A program made the position numbers and the translations under genes. A DNA stretch of 64,000 nt from Pseudomonas floridensis (lineage in GTDB: Bacteria > Pseudomonadota > Gammaproteobacteria > Pseudomonadales > Pseudomonadaceae): positions 1 to 64,000 of the forward strand of contig NZ_MUIO01000055.1 in NCBI RefSeq assembly GCF_002087235.1, read 5' to 3'. The notes beneath the pieces were generated by a model, which was not told the DNA's origin, did no database searches, and saw nothing but the letters and a program-made list of their open reading frames with translations. Below are positions 8,637 to 20,134 of this stretch, in pieces; position 1 is the stretch's first letter, and the number at the start of each line of letters is the position of its first letter.

Positions 8637-9554
8637 TTAGAAATAACCCTGACGTTTCTTTTCTTCCATCGAGCCTGCGCCATCGTGGTCGATGACCCGG
8701 CCCTGACGTTCGGAAGTACGCGTCAACAGCATTTCCTGAATGATGTCGGTGAGGCTGGTGGCGTCGGATTCCACGGCACCGGTCAGCGGGTAGCAACCGA
8801 GTGTGCGGAAACGCACCTTCTTCTTGACGATGCGCGACTTTTCCTCGTCGGTGAGGTGCTCGAGGATGCGATCGTCGTCGATCATGATCAGCGTGCCGTT
8901 CTTTTCGATCACGTCACGCTCGGCCGCGAAGTACAACGGCACGATCGGGATACCTTCAAGGTAGATGTACTGCCAGATGTCCAGCTCGGTCCAGTTCGAC
9001 AGCGGGAACACACGAATCGACTCGCCTTTGTTGACGTTGCCGTTGTACACGTTCCACAGCTCGGGACGCTGGTTCTTCGGATCCCAGCGATGCTTGCTGT
9101 CGCGGAAGGAATACACGCGCTCTTTGGCACGCGACTTCTCTTCGTCACGGCGCGCACCGCCGAACGCCGCGTCGAAACCATGCTTGTCCAGCGCCTGTTT
9201 GAGGCCCTGTGTTTTCATGATGTCGGTGTGCTTGGCGCTGCCATGGGTGAACGGGTTGATGCCCTGCGCAACCCCTTCAGGGTTGACGTGGGTAATCAGG
9301 TCCAGCCCCATTTCCTCGACCATCTGGTCGCGGAAGCGATACATTTCCTGGAATTTCCAGCGGGTATCGACGTGCATGACCGGAAAAGGCAGCTTGCCCG
9401 GGAAGAAAGCCTTGCGCGCCAGGTGCAGCATCACGGCCGAATCCTTGCCGATCGAGTACAGCATCACCGGGTTATCGAACTCGGCGGCGACCTCACGGAT
9501 GATGTGGATGCTTTCCGCCTCCAGCTGTTTCAGATGCGTCAGTTTGTCAACCAT
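8637..9554 (-). CDS. cysD: Sulfate adenylyltransferase subunit 2
   Basis: The catalytic subunit of ATP sulfurylase, which makes adenosine 5'-phosphosulfate from ATP and sulfate together with the GTPase CysN. It has 305 residues, close to E. coli CysD (302). It belongs to the PAPS-reductase/ATP-pyrophosphatase fold, with the P-loop-like [18 protein letters not shown] near residues 33-50 and the family sequence [15 protein letters not shown]. It starts at the ATG at 9554 and is the first gene of cysD-cysNC. The ~150 bases upstream should carry the promoter. Confidence 0.98.
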   Translation of the reverse strand: MVDKLTHLKQLEAESIHIIREVAAEFDNPVMLYSIGKDSAVMLHLARKAFFPGKLPFPVMHVDTRWKFQEMYRFRDQMVEEMGLDLITHVNPEGVAQGINPFTHGSAKHTDIMKTQGLKQALDKHGFDAAFGGARRDEEKSRAKERVYSFRDSKHRWDPKNQRPELWNVYNGNVNKGESIRVFPLSNWTELDIWQYIYLEGIPIVPLYFAAERDVIEKNGTLIMIDDDRILEHLTDEEKSRIVKKKVRFRTLGCYPLTGAVESDATSLTDIIQEMLLTRTSERQGRVIDHDGAGSMEEKKRQGYF

Positions 9555-9707
9555 GGTTACTCACGGATTGCGTTCGTTATGGACCGGGAAAACCCGGGGC
9601 GGCCTGCGGGCCGTATTCGAGCCGCGCACTTTATCATGCGTGATATCGCTAATCAGCGAAGCGGCTAGATCGAAACGATCTATGCATATGCCCCGCCGTT
9701 TGATCGG

Positions 9708-10466
9708 TCAGATCGGGTTCGGACAGTCGATGAAGATGTGCTCGACGGCAAAGCGCCGCGCCAGATAATCGCCCAGCGCCTGAACGCCGTAGCGCTCGGT
9801 GGCGTGGTGTCCGGCGGCGATGAAACTGATGTCGTTTTCGCGAGCACTGTGGAACGTCTGCTCCGATGCCTCGCCACTGAGAAACAGATCCACGCCTTCG
9901 AGCACGGCCTGATCGATGTAGCCCTGCCCGCCTCCCGTGCACCAGCCGACCCGACGAATCATCTGACTGCCTTCGATCAGCAACGGCTCGCGGCCCAGCG
10001 CGTCCTGCACTCGCCGGGCGAAATCACGCGGGGTCACGGCTTCGGACAGGGAACCGACCAGACCGACCACCTTGGGGTTTTCCGGATCAAGAGGGCCCTC
10101 AACGGTGATGTCCAGTTGCCGAGCCAGCTGCACGTTATTGCCCACATCCGGATGAACATCCAGCGGCAAGTGATAGGCCAGCAGGCTGATGTCATGCTTG
10201 AGCAACGTTTTCAGACGGCGCTGTTTCATGCCGACGACACAGGGGTTTTCGCCTTTCCAGAAGTAGCCATGGTGCACCAGGATCAGGTCGGCCTGAGCCT
10301 CGACTGCGGCATCCAGCAACGCCTGACTCGCAGTGACACCGCTGACGATGCGCATCACTTGTGGACGACCTTCGACCTGCAGGCCATTGGGGCAGTAATC
10401 CTGAATACGGGCGCTGTTCAGATAGCGATCGGCTTCTTCAACCAGGGTGCTCAGGGCAACAGCCAT
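9708..10466 (-). CDS. Nif3-like dinuclear metal-centre protein (YbgI family)
   Basis: A 252-residue member of the NIF3/YbgI/DUF34 family. These form hexameric toroids with a two-metal site, and their biochemical role is still debated (proposals include GTP cyclohydrolase-like activity and metal insertion). Metal-ligand segments are visible: LVHHGYFW, LLAYHLPLDVHPDVGNN, and near the C-terminus AAGHHATERYG. The whole length fits the bacterial short form without the inserted PII-like domain. It is divergent from algW across 110 bases, an arrangement also found in other pseudomonads as I recall. Confidence 0.93.
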   Translation of the reverse strand: MAVALSTLVEEADRYLNSARIQDYCPNGLQVEGRPQVMRIVSGVTASQALLDAAVEAQADLILVHHGYFWKGENPCVVGMKQRRLKTLLKHDISLLAYHLPLDVHPDVGNNVQLARQLDITVEGPLDPENPKVVGLVGSLSEAVTPRDFARRVQDALGREPLLIEGSQMIRRVGWCTGGGQGYIDQAVLEGVDLFLSGEASEQTFHSARENDISFIAAGHHATERYGVQALGDYLARRFAVEHIFIDCPNPI

Positions 10467-10508
10467 AAAAGACTCCTAAATATGCAGTTCAGAGCTGCTT
10501 TGTGCTCG

Positions 10509-10514
10509 TATAAT
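10509..10514 (+). promoter_or_regulatory. Possible -10 element for algW
   Basis: A consensus TATAAT lies 62 bases before the algW start. I see no good -35 hexamer 16-18 bases upstream, so this is tentative. Confidence 0.3.
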
Positions 10515-10576
10515 GCCCGCCATTATGGCGCACCCGCGGCAAAAATCTCTGCGCCGAAACCATCAGGACGTGTTCA

Positions 10577-11737
10577 ATGCTCAAGGCACTGCGCTTTTTT
10601 GGCTGGCCGCTGCTGGCCGGTGTGCTTATCGCCATGCTGATTATCCAGCGTTATCCACAATGGGTCGGACTGCCCAGCCTGGATGTCAATCTGCAACAGG
10701 CGCCGCAGACCACCAATATCATGCAGGGCCCGTCGTCCTACGCGGATGCAGTGAGTGCCGCCGCGCCAGCGGTGGTCAACCTCTATACCACCAAGATGGT
10801 CAACAAGGGCAACAATCCGCTGTTCGAAGACCCGCAGTTCCGGCGCTTCTTCGGCGATAACACACCCAAACAGAAGCGCATGGAATCCAGTCTGGGATCC
10901 GGCGTGATCATGAGCCCGGAAGGCTACCTGTTGACCAACAACCACGTGACCATTGGCGCTGACCAGATCGTAGTGGCGCTCAAGGATGGCCGAGAAACCA
11001 TCGCACGCGTGATCGGCAACGACCCGGAAACCGATCTGGCCGTTCTCAAGATCGACCTGAAAAACCTGCCGTCCATCACCATCGCCCGCTCGGACGGCAT
11101 CCGCATCGGTGATGTGGCGCTGGCCATCGGCAACCCGTTCGGCGTCGGTCAGACGGTCACCATGGGCATCATCAGCGCCACCGGGCGTAACCAGCTGGGC
11201 CTCAATACCTACGAAGATTTCATTCAGACCGACGCGGCCATCAACCCCGGCAACTCGGGCGGTGCGCTGGTGGATGCCAGCGGTAACCTGACCGGCATCA
11301 ACACGGCGATCTTCTCCAAATCGGGTGGCTCGCAAGGCATCGGCTTCGCCATTCCGACCAAGCTGGCGATGGACGTCATGAAGTCGATCATCGAACACGG
11401 TCAGGTCATTCGTGGCTGGCTGGGCATCGAAGTTCAGCCGCTGACTCAGGAACTGGCCGAATCGTTTGGCTTGAAGGACCGTCCAGGGATCGTGGTCGCC
11501 GGAATCTTCCGGGACGGGCCGGCGCAGAAAGCCGGCTTGCAGCTGGGTGACGTGATCCTGAGCATCAATGGCGAGCCAGCGGGCGATGGACGCCGCTCGA
11601 TGAACCAGGTGGCGCGCACCAAACCCAAGGACAAGATTGCCATCGATGTAATGCGTAACGGCAAGGAATTGCGGCTCAGCGCCGAAGTGGGCCTGCGTCC
11701 GCCACCGGCACCTACACCTGCGGCGAATCCAGGCTAG
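10577..11737 (+). CDS. algW: Periplasmic serine endoprotease AlgW (DegS-type site-1 protease)
   Basis: An inner-membrane-anchored HtrA protease of 386 residues. In Pseudomonas it cleaves the anti-sigma factor MucA when misfolded outer-membrane protein tails bind its PDZ domain, freeing AlgU for alginate and envelope-stress expression. Visible features: a membrane anchor at about 8-24, a trypsin-like domain with triad His123 (NNHV), Asp153 (TDLAVLKID) and Ser227 (GNSGG), and one PDZ domain from about 275 to 375. A single PDZ distinguishes it from MucD/DegP. It starts at ATG 10577 after the short interval shared with the Nif3-like gene. A long hairpin follows the stop. Confidence 0.96.
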   Translation: MLKALRFFGWPLLAGVLIAMLIIQRYPQWVGLPSLDVNLQQAPQTTNIMQGPSSYADAVSAAAPAVVNLYTTKMVNKGNNPLFEDPQFRRFFGDNTPKQKRMESSLGSGVIMSPEGYLLTNNHVTIGADQIVVALKDGRETIARVIGNDPETDLAVLKIDLKNLPSITIARSDGIRIGDVALAIGNPFGVGQTVTMGIISATGRNQLGLNTYEDFIQTDAAINPGNSGGALVDASGNLTGINTAIFSKSGGSQGIGFAIPTKLAMDVMKSIIEHGQVIRGWLGIEVQPLTQELAESFGLKDRPGIVVAGIFRDGPAQKAGLQLGDVILSINGEPAGDGRRSMNQVARTKPKDKIAIDVMRNGKELRLSAEVGLRPPPAPTPAANPG

Positions 11738-11745
11738 TCGACTTA

Positions 11746-11812
11746 CAGCGCCTTGATGCAGCCTTCGCGGGCAGGCCAATACCCGTGAAGGCTGCAGAAC
11801 AGACAGGCGCTG
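11746..11812. repeat. Long two-step inverted repeat between convergent algW and hisC
   Basis: An inner 15-bp stem, TGCAGCCTTCGCGGG (11757-11771) against CCCGTGAAGGCTGCA (11782-11796) with one mismatch, sits inside an outer 7-bp stem, CAGCGCC / GGCGCTG. No T run follows on either strand. It may be a bidirectional stop or mRNA-stabilising structure, or a relic REP pair; the CCTTCGCGGG core resembles pseudomonad REP sequence. Confidence 0.65.
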
Positions 11813-11816
11813 ATTC

Positions 11817-12869
11817 TCAAATATCGCTCAAACCGTCCAGCAGCGCCTGATGCTGTTCGGGCGTACCGATGCTGATGCGCAGGAACTGGGCGATACGTGG
11901 TTGCTTGAAGTGACGCACGATCACGCCCTGCTCTCGCAGCTTCGCCGCCAGACCCGCCGCATCGTGTTGCGGATGACGGGCGAAGATGAAGTTCGCAGCC
12001 GACGGCAGGACTTCAAAGCCCTTGGCCTCCAGTTGTCCGACCAGCGCCTCGCGACTCTCGATGACCTTGTTGCGGGTCACTTCGAAATGCTCACGATCCT
12101 CGAACGCTGCCGCGCCGCCCACGTTGGCCATGCGATCCAGTGGATAGGAATTGAAGCTGTTCTTGACCCGCTCCAGCGCCTCGATCAGATCCGGATGCCC
12201 GACCGCCAGACCGACCCGCAGGCCCGCCAGTGAGCGCGATTTGGACAAGGTCTGGGTGACCAGCAGGTTCGGGTAACGATTGACCAGCGCAATCGCGGTT
12301 TCACCACCAAAATCGATATACGCCTCATCCACGACCACCACCGAATCCGGGCTGGCCTGAATGATGCGCTCCACTGCGTCCAGCGGCAGCAGGCAGCCAG
12401 TCGGCGCGTTCGGATTGGGGAAAATGATCCCGGCGTTTGGACGCGCATAGTCCTCGACACGGATCTGAAACTGTTCATCCAGTGGCACCGCTTCGTGATC
12501 GATGCCATAAAGGCCGCAATAAACCGGATAAAAGCTGTAGCTGATGTCCGGAAACAGCAGCGGCGCGTCATGCTTGAACAGACCGTAGAAAATGTGCGCC
12601 AGCACTTCATCCGAGCCGTTGCCCAGAAACACCTGATTCGGCTCGACTTCGTAATAGCGGGCCACCGCCTGCTTGAGCAGGTCGCTGTTGGGGTCAGGAT
12701 ACAGACGCAGATCGTCGGTCAGCGCTGTGCGCATGGCGTCGAGCGCCTTGGGCGACGGGCCATAGGGGTTTTCATTGGTGTTGAGTTTGACCAGCCGGGT
12801 CAACTTCGGCTGCTCGCCCGGTACGTAAGGCACCAGACCACGGACAAAAGGGCTCCAGAACTTGCTCAT
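11817..12869 (-). CDS. hisC: Histidinol-phosphate aminotransferase
   Basis: A PLP-dependent class II aminotransferase converting imidazole-acetol phosphate to histidinol phosphate. It has 350 residues. Recognisable features are [13 protein letters not shown] near the N-terminus, [18 protein letters not shown], and the PLP-lysine segment [14 protein letters not shown]. The start is ATG 12869, whose A overlaps the last base of the hisD TGA stop (TGATG), implying translational coupling. A GTG one codon earlier is also open. It is the last gene of the local hisG-hisD-hisC group; the other his genes are elsewhere, as in other pseudomonads. Confidence 0.97.
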   Translation of the reverse strand: MSKFWSPFVRGLVPYVPGEQPKLTRLVKLNTNENPYGPSPKALDAMRTALTDDLRLYPDPNSDLLKQAVARYYEVEPNQVFLGNGSDEVLAHIFYGLFKHDAPLLFPDISYSFYPVYCGLYGIDHEAVPLDEQFQIRVEDYARPNAGIIFPNPNAPTGCLLPLDAVERIIQASPDSVVVVDEAYIDFGGETAIALVNRYPNLLVTQTLSKSRSLAGLRVGLAVGHPDLIEALERVKNSFNSYPLDRMANVGGAAAFEDREHFEVTRNKVIESREALVGQLEAKGFEVLPSAANFIFARHPQHDAAGLAAKLREQGVIVRHFKQPRIAQFLRISIGTPEQHQALLDGLSDI

Positions 12870-14215
12870 CACTTGTCTTCCTCTGTGCCACCGGCTTTCC
12901 AGCTCGGGTCGGTGATTCGATATTCGGCGCTGCGGGCATGGCCGCTGAGCGATTCGCCACGGGCCAGAACCGAAGCCGTCTTACCCAGTTCGGAGGCGCC
13001 CTCTGGCGAGCAGAAGATGATCGAGGAGCGCTTCTGGAAATCGTAGACCCCGAGCGGCGACGAGAAACGCGCTGTGCCGGAGGTAGGCAATACGTGGTTT
13101 GGGCCGGCGCAGTAATCGCCCAGCGCCTCGGAGGTGTGACGGCCCATGAAGATCGCACCGGCATGACGAATCTGCGGCAGCCAGGCTTCAGGATCGGCCA
13201 CTGACAACTCCAGGTGTTCAGGCGCAATGCGGTTGGCGACTTCAATGGCTTGCGCCATGTCAGCCACCTTGATCAGCGCGCCGCGGCCGTTGATGGAGGT
13301 TTCGACAATCGCTGCACGCGCCATGGTCGGCAGCAGGCGCGTGATGCTGGCGGCCACCTTGTCGAGGAACTCGCTATCCGGGCTGACCAGAATCGCTTGC
13401 GCATCTTCGTCGTGCTCAGCCTGGGAGAACAGGTCCATGGCGATCCAGTCAGGATCGGTCTGGCCGTCGCACACCACCAGAATCTCGGAAGGCCCGGCAA
13501 TCATGTCGATGCCGACCTGGCCGAATACGTGACGCTTGGCGGTCGCCACATAGATGTTGCCCGGACCGACCACCTTATCGACCTTCGGCACGCTTTCAGT
13601 GCCATAGGCCAACGCCGCGACAGCCTGGGCACCACCAATGGTGAACACCCGGTCAACGCCTGCAATGCAGGCCGCAGCCAGCACCAGCTCATTGATTTCG
13701 CCACGCGGCGTTGGCACCACCATGACCACTTCGGTCACGCCCGCCACCTTGGCAGGGATCGCGTTCATCAACACCGACGACGGATACGACGCCTTGCCGC
13801 CCGGCACGTACAGACCGGCACGATCCAGTGGCGTAACCTTCTGACCCAGTACCGTGCCATCGGCTTCGGTGTAACTCCAGGAATCCTGCTTTTGCTTTTC
13901 GTGGTAGCTGCGCACGCGCTCCGCGGCCTTTTCAAGGGCCTGGCGCTGCGCCGGCGTAATACGGGTCAGCGCCAGCTCCAGACGTTCACGGGGCAGAATC
14001 AGATCGGCCATCGACGCGACCTGAAGCCCGTCGAAACGCTGGGTGAACTCGACCAGCGCCTCATCACCGCGCTCGCGTACCGCCTTGATGATGTCGAGCA
14101 CGCGCTGATTAACCGAGTCGTCAGACACACTTTCCCAGCTCAGCAGATGATCCAGATGTCGGGCGAAATCCGGATCGGCAGCATCGAGTCGGCGAATAGC
14201 AGTGGAAGTGGTCAT
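12869..14215 (-). CDS. hisD: Histidinol dehydrogenase
   Basis: A zinc- and NAD-dependent enzyme that oxidises histidinol to histidine in two steps. It is 448 residues, somewhat longer than E. coli HisD (434). The family signature is [13 protein letters not shown] (around 236-248), followed by [15 protein letters not shown]; the catalytic region APEHLELSV and the late [19 protein letters not shown], with metal and substrate ligands, are intact. It starts at ATG 14215, 124 bases after hisG, and overlaps the hisC start by one base. Confidence 0.98.
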   Translation of the reverse strand: MTTSTAIRRLDAADPDFARHLDHLLSWESVSDDSVNQRVLDIIKAVRERGDEALVEFTQRFDGLQVASMADLILPRERLELALTRITPAQRQALEKAAERVRSYHEKQKQDSWSYTEADGTVLGQKVTPLDRAGLYVPGGKASYPSSVLMNAIPAKVAGVTEVVMVVPTPRGEINELVLAAACIAGVDRVFTIGGAQAVAALAYGTESVPKVDKVVGPGNIYVATAKRHVFGQVGIDMIAGPSEILVVCDGQTDPDWIAMDLFSQAEHDEDAQAILVSPDSEFLDKVAASITRLLPTMARAAIVETSINGRGALIKVADMAQAIEVANRIAPEHLELSVADPEAWLPQIRHAGAIFMGRHTSEALGDYCAGPNHVLPTSGTARFSSPLGVYDFQKRSSIIFCSPEGASELGKTASVLARGESLSGHARSAEYRITDPSWKAGGTEEDK

Positions 14216-14339
14216 GGCGAGGGCCTCAATAATTGGCAGATGCTCAGGAGCCTAAAGCTACCAAGCTATCCGCGCAGGCACCTGAGAAATTTGGCTATGA
14301 CACGGATAGCTGGACGCAACTCAACGTTGCGTGATCGGA

Positions 14340-14975
14340 TCAACCGCGGTGTCGCGACTCCACTGCCTTGCGCAGGGTGTCGATAAGCGCCTGAATGCGC
14401 GCGTGTTGCATTTTCATCGAAGCCTTGTTGACCACCAGACGCGAGCTGATGGTGGCGATCAGTTCCTGTGGCTCAAGACCGTTGGCGCGCAACGTGTTGC
14501 CGGTATCGACCACGTCGATGATCTTGTCCGCCAGACCGATCAGCGGGGCCAGCTCCATCGAGCCGTAAAGCTTGATGATATCGACCTGACGGCCTTGCTC
14601 GGCATAATAACGCTTGGCAACGTTGACAAACTTGGTGGCCACGCGCAGGCGCCCCTTGGGCTCGACAGCGCCGATCGCACCGGCCGTCATCAGTTTGCAC
14701 TTGGCAATCTGCAGGTCGAGCGGCTCATACAGGCCCTGACCGGTGTACTCCATCAACACATCCTTGCCCGCGACGCCCAGGTCGGCGGCGCCGTGCTCGA
14801 CATAGGTCGGCACGTCGGTAGCGCGCACGATCAGCAGGCGCACGTCAGGCTGGGTCGTGGGAATGATGAGCTTGCGGCTCTTGTCCGGATTCTCGGTCGG
14901 CACGATGCCCGCTTCAGCGAGAAGCGGCAGGGTGTCGTCAAGAATGCGGCCCTTGGACAGTGCGATGGTCAACAT
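14340..14975 (-). CDS. hisG: ATP phosphoribosyltransferase catalytic subunit, short form
   Basis: First enzyme of histidine synthesis, joining ATP and PRPP. It has 211 residues, so it is the short HisG form that lacks the C-terminal regulatory domain and needs the HisZ partner, which is not in this window. Typical segments are [18 protein letters not shown] at the start, the PRPP-binding [16 protein letters not shown] (about 160-175), and [19 protein letters not shown]. Feedback inhibition by histidine acts through HisZ in such systems. It lies between murA and hisD on the same strand, with a hairpin separating it from murA. Confidence 0.97.
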   Translation of the reverse strand: MLTIALSKGRILDDTLPLLAEAGIVPTENPDKSRKLIIPTTQPDVRLLIVRATDVPTYVEHGAADLGVAGKDVLMEYTGQGLYEPLDLQIAKCKLMTAGAIGAVEPKGRLRVATKFVNVAKRYYAEQGRQVDIIKLYGSMELAPLIGLADKIIDVVDTGNTLRANGLEPQELIATISSRLVVNKASMKMQHARIQALIDTLRKAVESRHRG

Positions 14976-15090
14976 GGGAAACGTAAGTCCTTATCAGGAA
15001 ACTTTTGGCATGACGCAAGCGGCGCATGACAAGCCTCGGGCCCAGACAGCCAGAGGTGAAACGAATCAGAAATCACACCGGTATGGAACA

Positions 15091-15122
15091 ACGCCCCTGG
15101 CACCATGAAGCACCAGGGGCGT
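15091..15122 (-). terminator. Probable terminator after murA
   Basis: The minus strand reads ACGCCCCTGG, an inner region that can extend the stem by GTG/CAC, then CCAGGGGCGT and TTGTTCC. The perfect 10-bp GC-rich stem lies 7 bases past the murA stop. The T tail is weak. Confidence 0.65.
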
Positions 15123-15128
15123 AAGTTA

Positions 15129-16656
<1,528 letters not shown>

Positions 16657-16702
16657 GCTTAACCTCGATCGGCGCTGAACGCGCGCGGGTCGACCATGAT
16701 AC

Positions 16703-16759
16703 AAAAAAGCCCATGCTATGCGAACCCCGATGATGGAGTGCCGGACAGAGGGCTTTTTC
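16703..16759 (-). terminator. Terminator-like hairpin between mlaB and ibaG
   Basis: The minus strand reads GAAAAAGCCC (from 16759), a ~37-base loop with some internal pairing, then GGGCTTTTTT (to 16703). The long loop makes it less certain, but the paired AAAAAGCCC/GGGCTTTTT ends look like a genuine stop for the mla operon. Confidence 0.6.
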
Positions 16760-16769
16760 GATCGACCTG

Positions 16770-17075
16770 TTAATGAATGTCCAGAAGCTCGTTCAGACCT
16801 GACACCTGGGCAATTTTACGCATGTCGTCAGGCAGCGACTGCACCTTGATCGATTTGCCGGCTTCGTTGGCATCGCGCATGAACGCCAGCAACAGGGCCA
16901 GGCCCACGCTGCTGGATTTCTCGACGCCCGAACAATCGAGCGTCAAGGTGTTCAGGTCGCCTGACCGGATCAGCGCGGCGCCTTGCTTGCGCAGCGCCGG
17001 ACCGGTGCGGTAATCCAGCGTTCCGACCAGTTTCAGCTCACCCGGACCGACAAGGCGGACAGCGGACTCACTCAT
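16770..17075 (-). CDS. mlaB: STAS-domain protein MlaB
   Basis: A 101-residue STAS protein, the cytoplasmic accessory of the MlaFEDB phospholipid ABC transporter that keeps the outer-membrane leaflet asymmetric. It binds and stabilises the ATPase MlaF. The STAS core LNTLTLDCSGVEKSSSVGLALLL contains the conserved D-S-S-S-G-L pattern. I start at ATG 17075 (MSESAVRLV), which overlaps the mlaC stop by four bases (ATGA). The longer open frame lies inside mlaC. Last gene of mlaFEDCB. Confidence 0.94.
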   Translation of the reverse strand: MSESAVRLVGPGELKLVGTLDYRTGPALRKQGAALIRSGDLNTLTLDCSGVEKSSSVGLALLLAFMRDANEAGKSIKVQSLPDDMRKIAQVSGLNELLDIH

Positions 17076-17725
17076 TGAACGGACTTCTGTGCAGCCTGAT
17101 CGGTGGTTTCCTTGGCCTTGGCCACTTCGCCAGCCCAACCATCGATGGTCTTGTCCAGGTCGTTGCCATTACGCTGCATGGCATCGGCGAACTGGTCACG
17201 GAACAGCTTGCCGATGTTGATGCCGTTGATGATCACGTTGCGCACTTTCCAGTCACCGTTGATTTTTTCAAGGGTGTAGGAAACCGGGTAGACCGCGCCG
17301 TTGTTGCCTTTGACCTGCATGTCGACGCTGGTGCGGTCTGCACCTTCTTCCTTGGCAGGCGAAACGGTGATGCCCTGGTTGTTATATTCCAGCAGCGCGT
17401 TACCGTAGAACTGCATCAGGCTGCGCTTGAAGTTTTCCTGGAAACGCTGCATCTGCGCAGGTGTGGCCTTGCGCGAATACTTGACGGTCATGATGCTGCG
17501 GGAAATGCCATCGGCGTCCACCACCGGACCGACGATACGGTTGAGCGCATCGTAGAAGGCACCTGGATTGGCTTTGTACTGTTCTTTATTGGCGGCCAGA
17601 TCGCTCAGCAATTCCTTGGTAGTACGGTCTACCAGATCATGAGCGGACGGTGACGTCGCGGCATTGGCCAGCATCGGCAGAGCGGCCAGTAACACCAGAA
17701 GGCCACGGCGCAGAATCGAGATCAT
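17072..17725 (-). CDS. mlaC: Periplasmic phospholipid-binding protein MlaC
   Basis: A 217-residue secreted protein (Ttg2D in Pseudomonas) that carries phospholipid between the outer-membrane MlaA-porin complex and the inner-membrane MlaFEDB transporter. A Sec signal peptide covers about residues 1-22, ending ALPMLANA. The mature part has the Tol-Tol-Ttg2 fold, with ALNRIVGPVVDADGISRSIM and WKVRNVIINGINI as family marks. It lies 10 bases after mlaD and overlaps mlaB. Pseudomonad MlaC has been reported to hold larger lipids than the E. coli form; that is family knowledge only. Confidence 0.96.
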   Translation of the reverse strand: MISILRRGLLVLLAALPMLANAATSPSAHDLVDRTTKELLSDLAANKEQYKANPGAFYDALNRIVGPVVDADGISRSIMTVKYSRKATPAQMQRFQENFKRSLMQFYGNALLEYNNQGITVSPAKEEGADRTSVDMQVKGNNGAVYPVSYTLEKINGDWKVRNVIINGINIGKLFRDQFADAMQRNGNDLDKTIDGWAGEVAKAKETTDQAAQKSVQ

Positions 17726-17735
17726 TTATAGCTCC

Positions 17736-18203
17736 TCACTTAGCGTCTTTACTTACGGTATTGAGCAGGAATTTCCCGATCAGGTCTTCAAGAACGAGTG
17801 ACGACTGCGTGTCATGAATGGTTCCCCCGTCCTTAAGCAGCGCTTCATCGCCACCCACGCTCAAACCAATGTATTTTTCACCCAGCAGGCCAGCCGTCAG
17901 GATCGATGCCGTGGAGTCCATCGGCAGGTTGTCGACCTTCTTCTGAATCTCCAGCGTGACACGACCGGTGAAGGTGTCGCGATCCAGATCGATCGCCGTG
18001 ACCCTGCCGATCGTGACACCGGCCATGCTTACCTTGGCTCTGACAGTCAAACCGGCGATATTGTCGAAGTAGGCATAAAGTTTATAGCTGTCATTGGTCG
18101 CACTGGTGCTCAGACCACTGACTCGCAGGGCCAGCAAGAGCAGAGCCAGTATCCCGGCCAGCAGGAACAGGCCGACACCGGTTTCGATGGCGCGGTTTTG
18201 CAT
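17736..18203 (-). CDS. mlaD: MCE-domain protein MlaD
   Basis: A 155-residue inner-membrane-anchored MCE protein that forms the hexameric ring of the MlaFEDB transporter in the periplasm. It has one N-terminal transmembrane helix (about 7-27, VGLFLLAGILALLLLAL) and one MCE domain (about 40-118) with the usual TVRAKVSMAGVTIGRVTAIDL. It starts at ATG 18203, sharing one base with the mlaE stop (TGATG), consistent with coupled translation. The length is that of the family. Confidence 0.97.
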   Translation of the reverse strand: MQNRAIETGVGLFLLAGILALLLLALRVSGLSTSATNDSYKLYAYFDNIAGLTVRAKVSMAGVTIGRVTAIDLDRDTFTGRVTLEIQKKVDNLPMDSTASILTAGLLGEKYIGLSVGGDEALLKDGGTIHDTQSSLVLEDLIGKFLLNTVSKDAK

Positions 18204-19000
18204 CAGAAATCTCCAAACATCAAGGCGGTCAAAATAAAGTCCAGGCCCAGCACTGCCAACGAGGCGTATACGACAGTCTTGGTGGTTGCACGGCTGATCC
18301 CCTCGGAAGTGGGTTCACAGTCATAGCCCTGGAAAACGGCAATCCATGTCACCACAAAAGCAAATACGACGCTTTTGATGACGCCATTGAGCACATCGTT
18401 CGTGAAAGAAACACTATTTTGCATGTTCGACCAGAAAGAGCCGCTGTAAACGCCCAGCCAGTCGATCGCGACCCAGGATCCACCCCAGATTCCGACCACG
18501 CTGAAGATCATCGCCAGAATCGGCAACGAAATGAAACCTGCCCACAAACGCGGCGCCACGATGTACTTGAGGGGGTCGACCCCGATCATCTCAAGACTCG
18601 ACAGCTGCTCAGTGGACTTCATGTTGCCGATCTCGGCGGTCAGTGCCGACCCGGCGCGTCCGGCGAACAATAGAGCGGTAACGACCGGCCCCAGTTCACG
18701 CAGCAGCGTCAGTGCAACCATCTGCCCGACCGCCTGCTCCGAACCGTACTTGGTCAGAATGCTGAAACCCTGAAGCGCCAGCACCATGCCGATGAAGGCA
18801 CCGGAGACGACAATGATGACCAGCGACATGACGCCGACGGAATACAGCTGCTTGACCAGCAATTGAAAGCTGCTGCCCGTACCGCCGCGTCCCACCAGAG
18901 CATGACCGAGAAATATCCCCGAACGCCCCAGCACAGTAACGATATCTATGGCCGAACGCCCAAGCAGGCGAATACGGTCCATCAGTGACTTCTTGCGCAT
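18203..19000 (-). CDS. mlaE: Phospholipid ABC transporter permease MlaE
   Basis: A 265-residue permease of the MlaE/DUF140 family with about five or six membrane segments. It is the membrane channel of the MlaFEDB lipid transporter. Diagnostic segments are [53 protein letters not shown] (given here as [15 protein letters not shown] and [13 protein letters not shown]), and the C-terminal [17 protein letters not shown]. It shares a TGATG overlap with mlaF upstream and with mlaD downstream. Confidence 0.97.
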   Translation of the reverse strand: MRKKSLMDRIRLLGRSAIDIVTVLGRSGIFLGHALVGRGGTGSSFQLLVKQLYSVGVMSLVIIVVSGAFIGMVLALQGFSILTKYGSEQAVGQMVALTLLRELGPVVTALLFAGRAGSALTAEIGNMKSTEQLSSLEMIGVDPLKYIVAPRLWAGFISLPILAMIFSVVGIWGGSWVAIDWLGVYSGSFWSNMQNSVSFTNDVLNGVIKSVVFAFVVTWIAVFQGYDCEPTSEGISRATTKTVVYASLAVLGLDFILTALMFGDF

Positions 19001-19809
19001 CAGCGCTTCCCCAAAAGGTCTTCGCGAAAATCCGGCGCCGGATAATGAAACGGCACGGGGCCATCTGGTTCGCCGGTCATGAATTGACGAATGCGCGGAT
19101 TGTCCGAGGACATCAGCTCCTGCGGCGTGCCCTGCCCCAATACCTGCCCGTCGCCGACCACGTAGAGATAATCAGCAATGCTCGCGGTCTCGCTCAAATC
19201 GTGAGACACCACGATGCTGGTAATGCCCAGCGCATCGTTGAGCAGACGGATCAGACGCACCAGAACCCCCATCGCAATCGGGTCTTGCCCGACGAAGGGC
19301 TCGTCATACATCAGAATCTGCGGATCGAGTGCGATTGCCCGGGCCAGTGCGACGCGACGTTTCATGCCGCCGGACAATTCATCAGGCATCAGCTCGACCG
19401 CCCCGCGCAGCCCTACGGCCTGCAACTTGAGCAGCACGATGTCGCGAATCATCTCTTCAGGCAGCTCGGTGTGAACACGCAGCGGAAAGGCCACGTTTTC
19501 GAACACGTCCAGGTCGGTGAACAGCGCACCGCTCTGGAACAGCACCCCCATCTGCTTGCGGGCATCGAACAGATCGCTGCGCGACAGCTCGGGCAGATTC
19601 TGACCGTTGACCCACACCTGACCTTCGCTGGGACGCAATTGTGCTCCCATCAGACGCAGCAAGGTGGTCTTGCCACAGCCGGACGGCCCCATGATCCCGG
19701 TGACTTTGCCCCGAGGAATACGAATATCGACATTATTGAAAATGCTGCGCGCACCGCGTTTGAAGGAAACCCCTTTCAACTCGACCGCGTAAGCGTCATC
19801 AGGACTCAT
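19000..19809 (-). CDS. mlaF: Phospholipid ABC transporter ATP-binding protein MlaF
   Basis: The 269-residue ATPase of the Mla lipid transporter. Walker A is GPSGCGKTT (about residues 42-50), the ABC signature is [15 protein letters not shown], Walker B is [11 protein letters not shown], and the H-loop His is in VVSHDLSE. The C-terminal extension beyond the ABC core matches the segment through which MlaF subunits embrace and contact MlaB. First gene of mlaFEDCB. Its promoter should lie in the 325-base interval shared with kdsD. Confidence 0.97.
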   Translation of the reverse strand: MSPDDAYAVELKGVSFKRGARSIFNNVDIRIPRGKVTGIMGPSGCGKTTLLRLMGAQLRPSEGQVWVNGQNLPELSRSDLFDARKQMGVLFQSGALFTDLDVFENVAFPLRVHTELPEEMIRDIVLLKLQAVGLRGAVELMPDELSGGMKRRVALARAIALDPQILMYDEPFVGQDPIAMGVLVRLIRLLNDALGITSIVVSHDLSETASIADYLYVVGDGQVLGQGTPQELMSSDNPRIRQFMTGEPDGPVPFHYPAPDFREDLLGKR

Positions 19810-20134
19810 CTAAACTCCTTGCGATACAGCCTCCCTCCTCAGCCGCCGAATCCCGTAGGGAGACAAGCTGTCCAGGCGGGCCGAACAAGCCGCGAACTAT
19901 ACCATCGCAGCGACGCGCCACCCAAGAAGAGAACCCGTAGGTTCAGATATTCACCGGATAACCATTGAGAGCACCCACCAAGGGTGCAGCTTGCGGTGCA
20001 ACTCCACCGCCCAGTTACAGACCCTCCGATGCGTAGGAAATTCGTTTATAAACGACACATCGACGATCAGACGTGAGGGAATCGCACATTACCGCTATAA
20101 TCGCCGCCTTTCAGCAGGCCGACCTTTTCAAGAT
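19810..20134. other. Divergent intergenic region between mlaF and kdsD
   Basis: This 325-base region separates two envelope operons. The right end holds a consensus TATAAT ahead of kdsD. The middle (19840-19990) is GC-mixed, with no gene I can support. A frame running from 19991 into kdsD lacks family homology upstream of residue 49, so I treat it as leader. Confidence 0.6.
20096..20101 (+). promoter_or_regulatory. Possible -10 element for the kdsD-lpt operon
   Basis: TATAAT sits 34 bases before the kdsD start. No strong -35 is found at standard spacing (GTGAGG at best), so an activator or alternative element may be needed. Tentative. Confidence 0.35.

Noticed and set aside
8148..9668. A 506-codon open frame on the plus strand
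   Set aside because: Antisense to cysNC and cysD.
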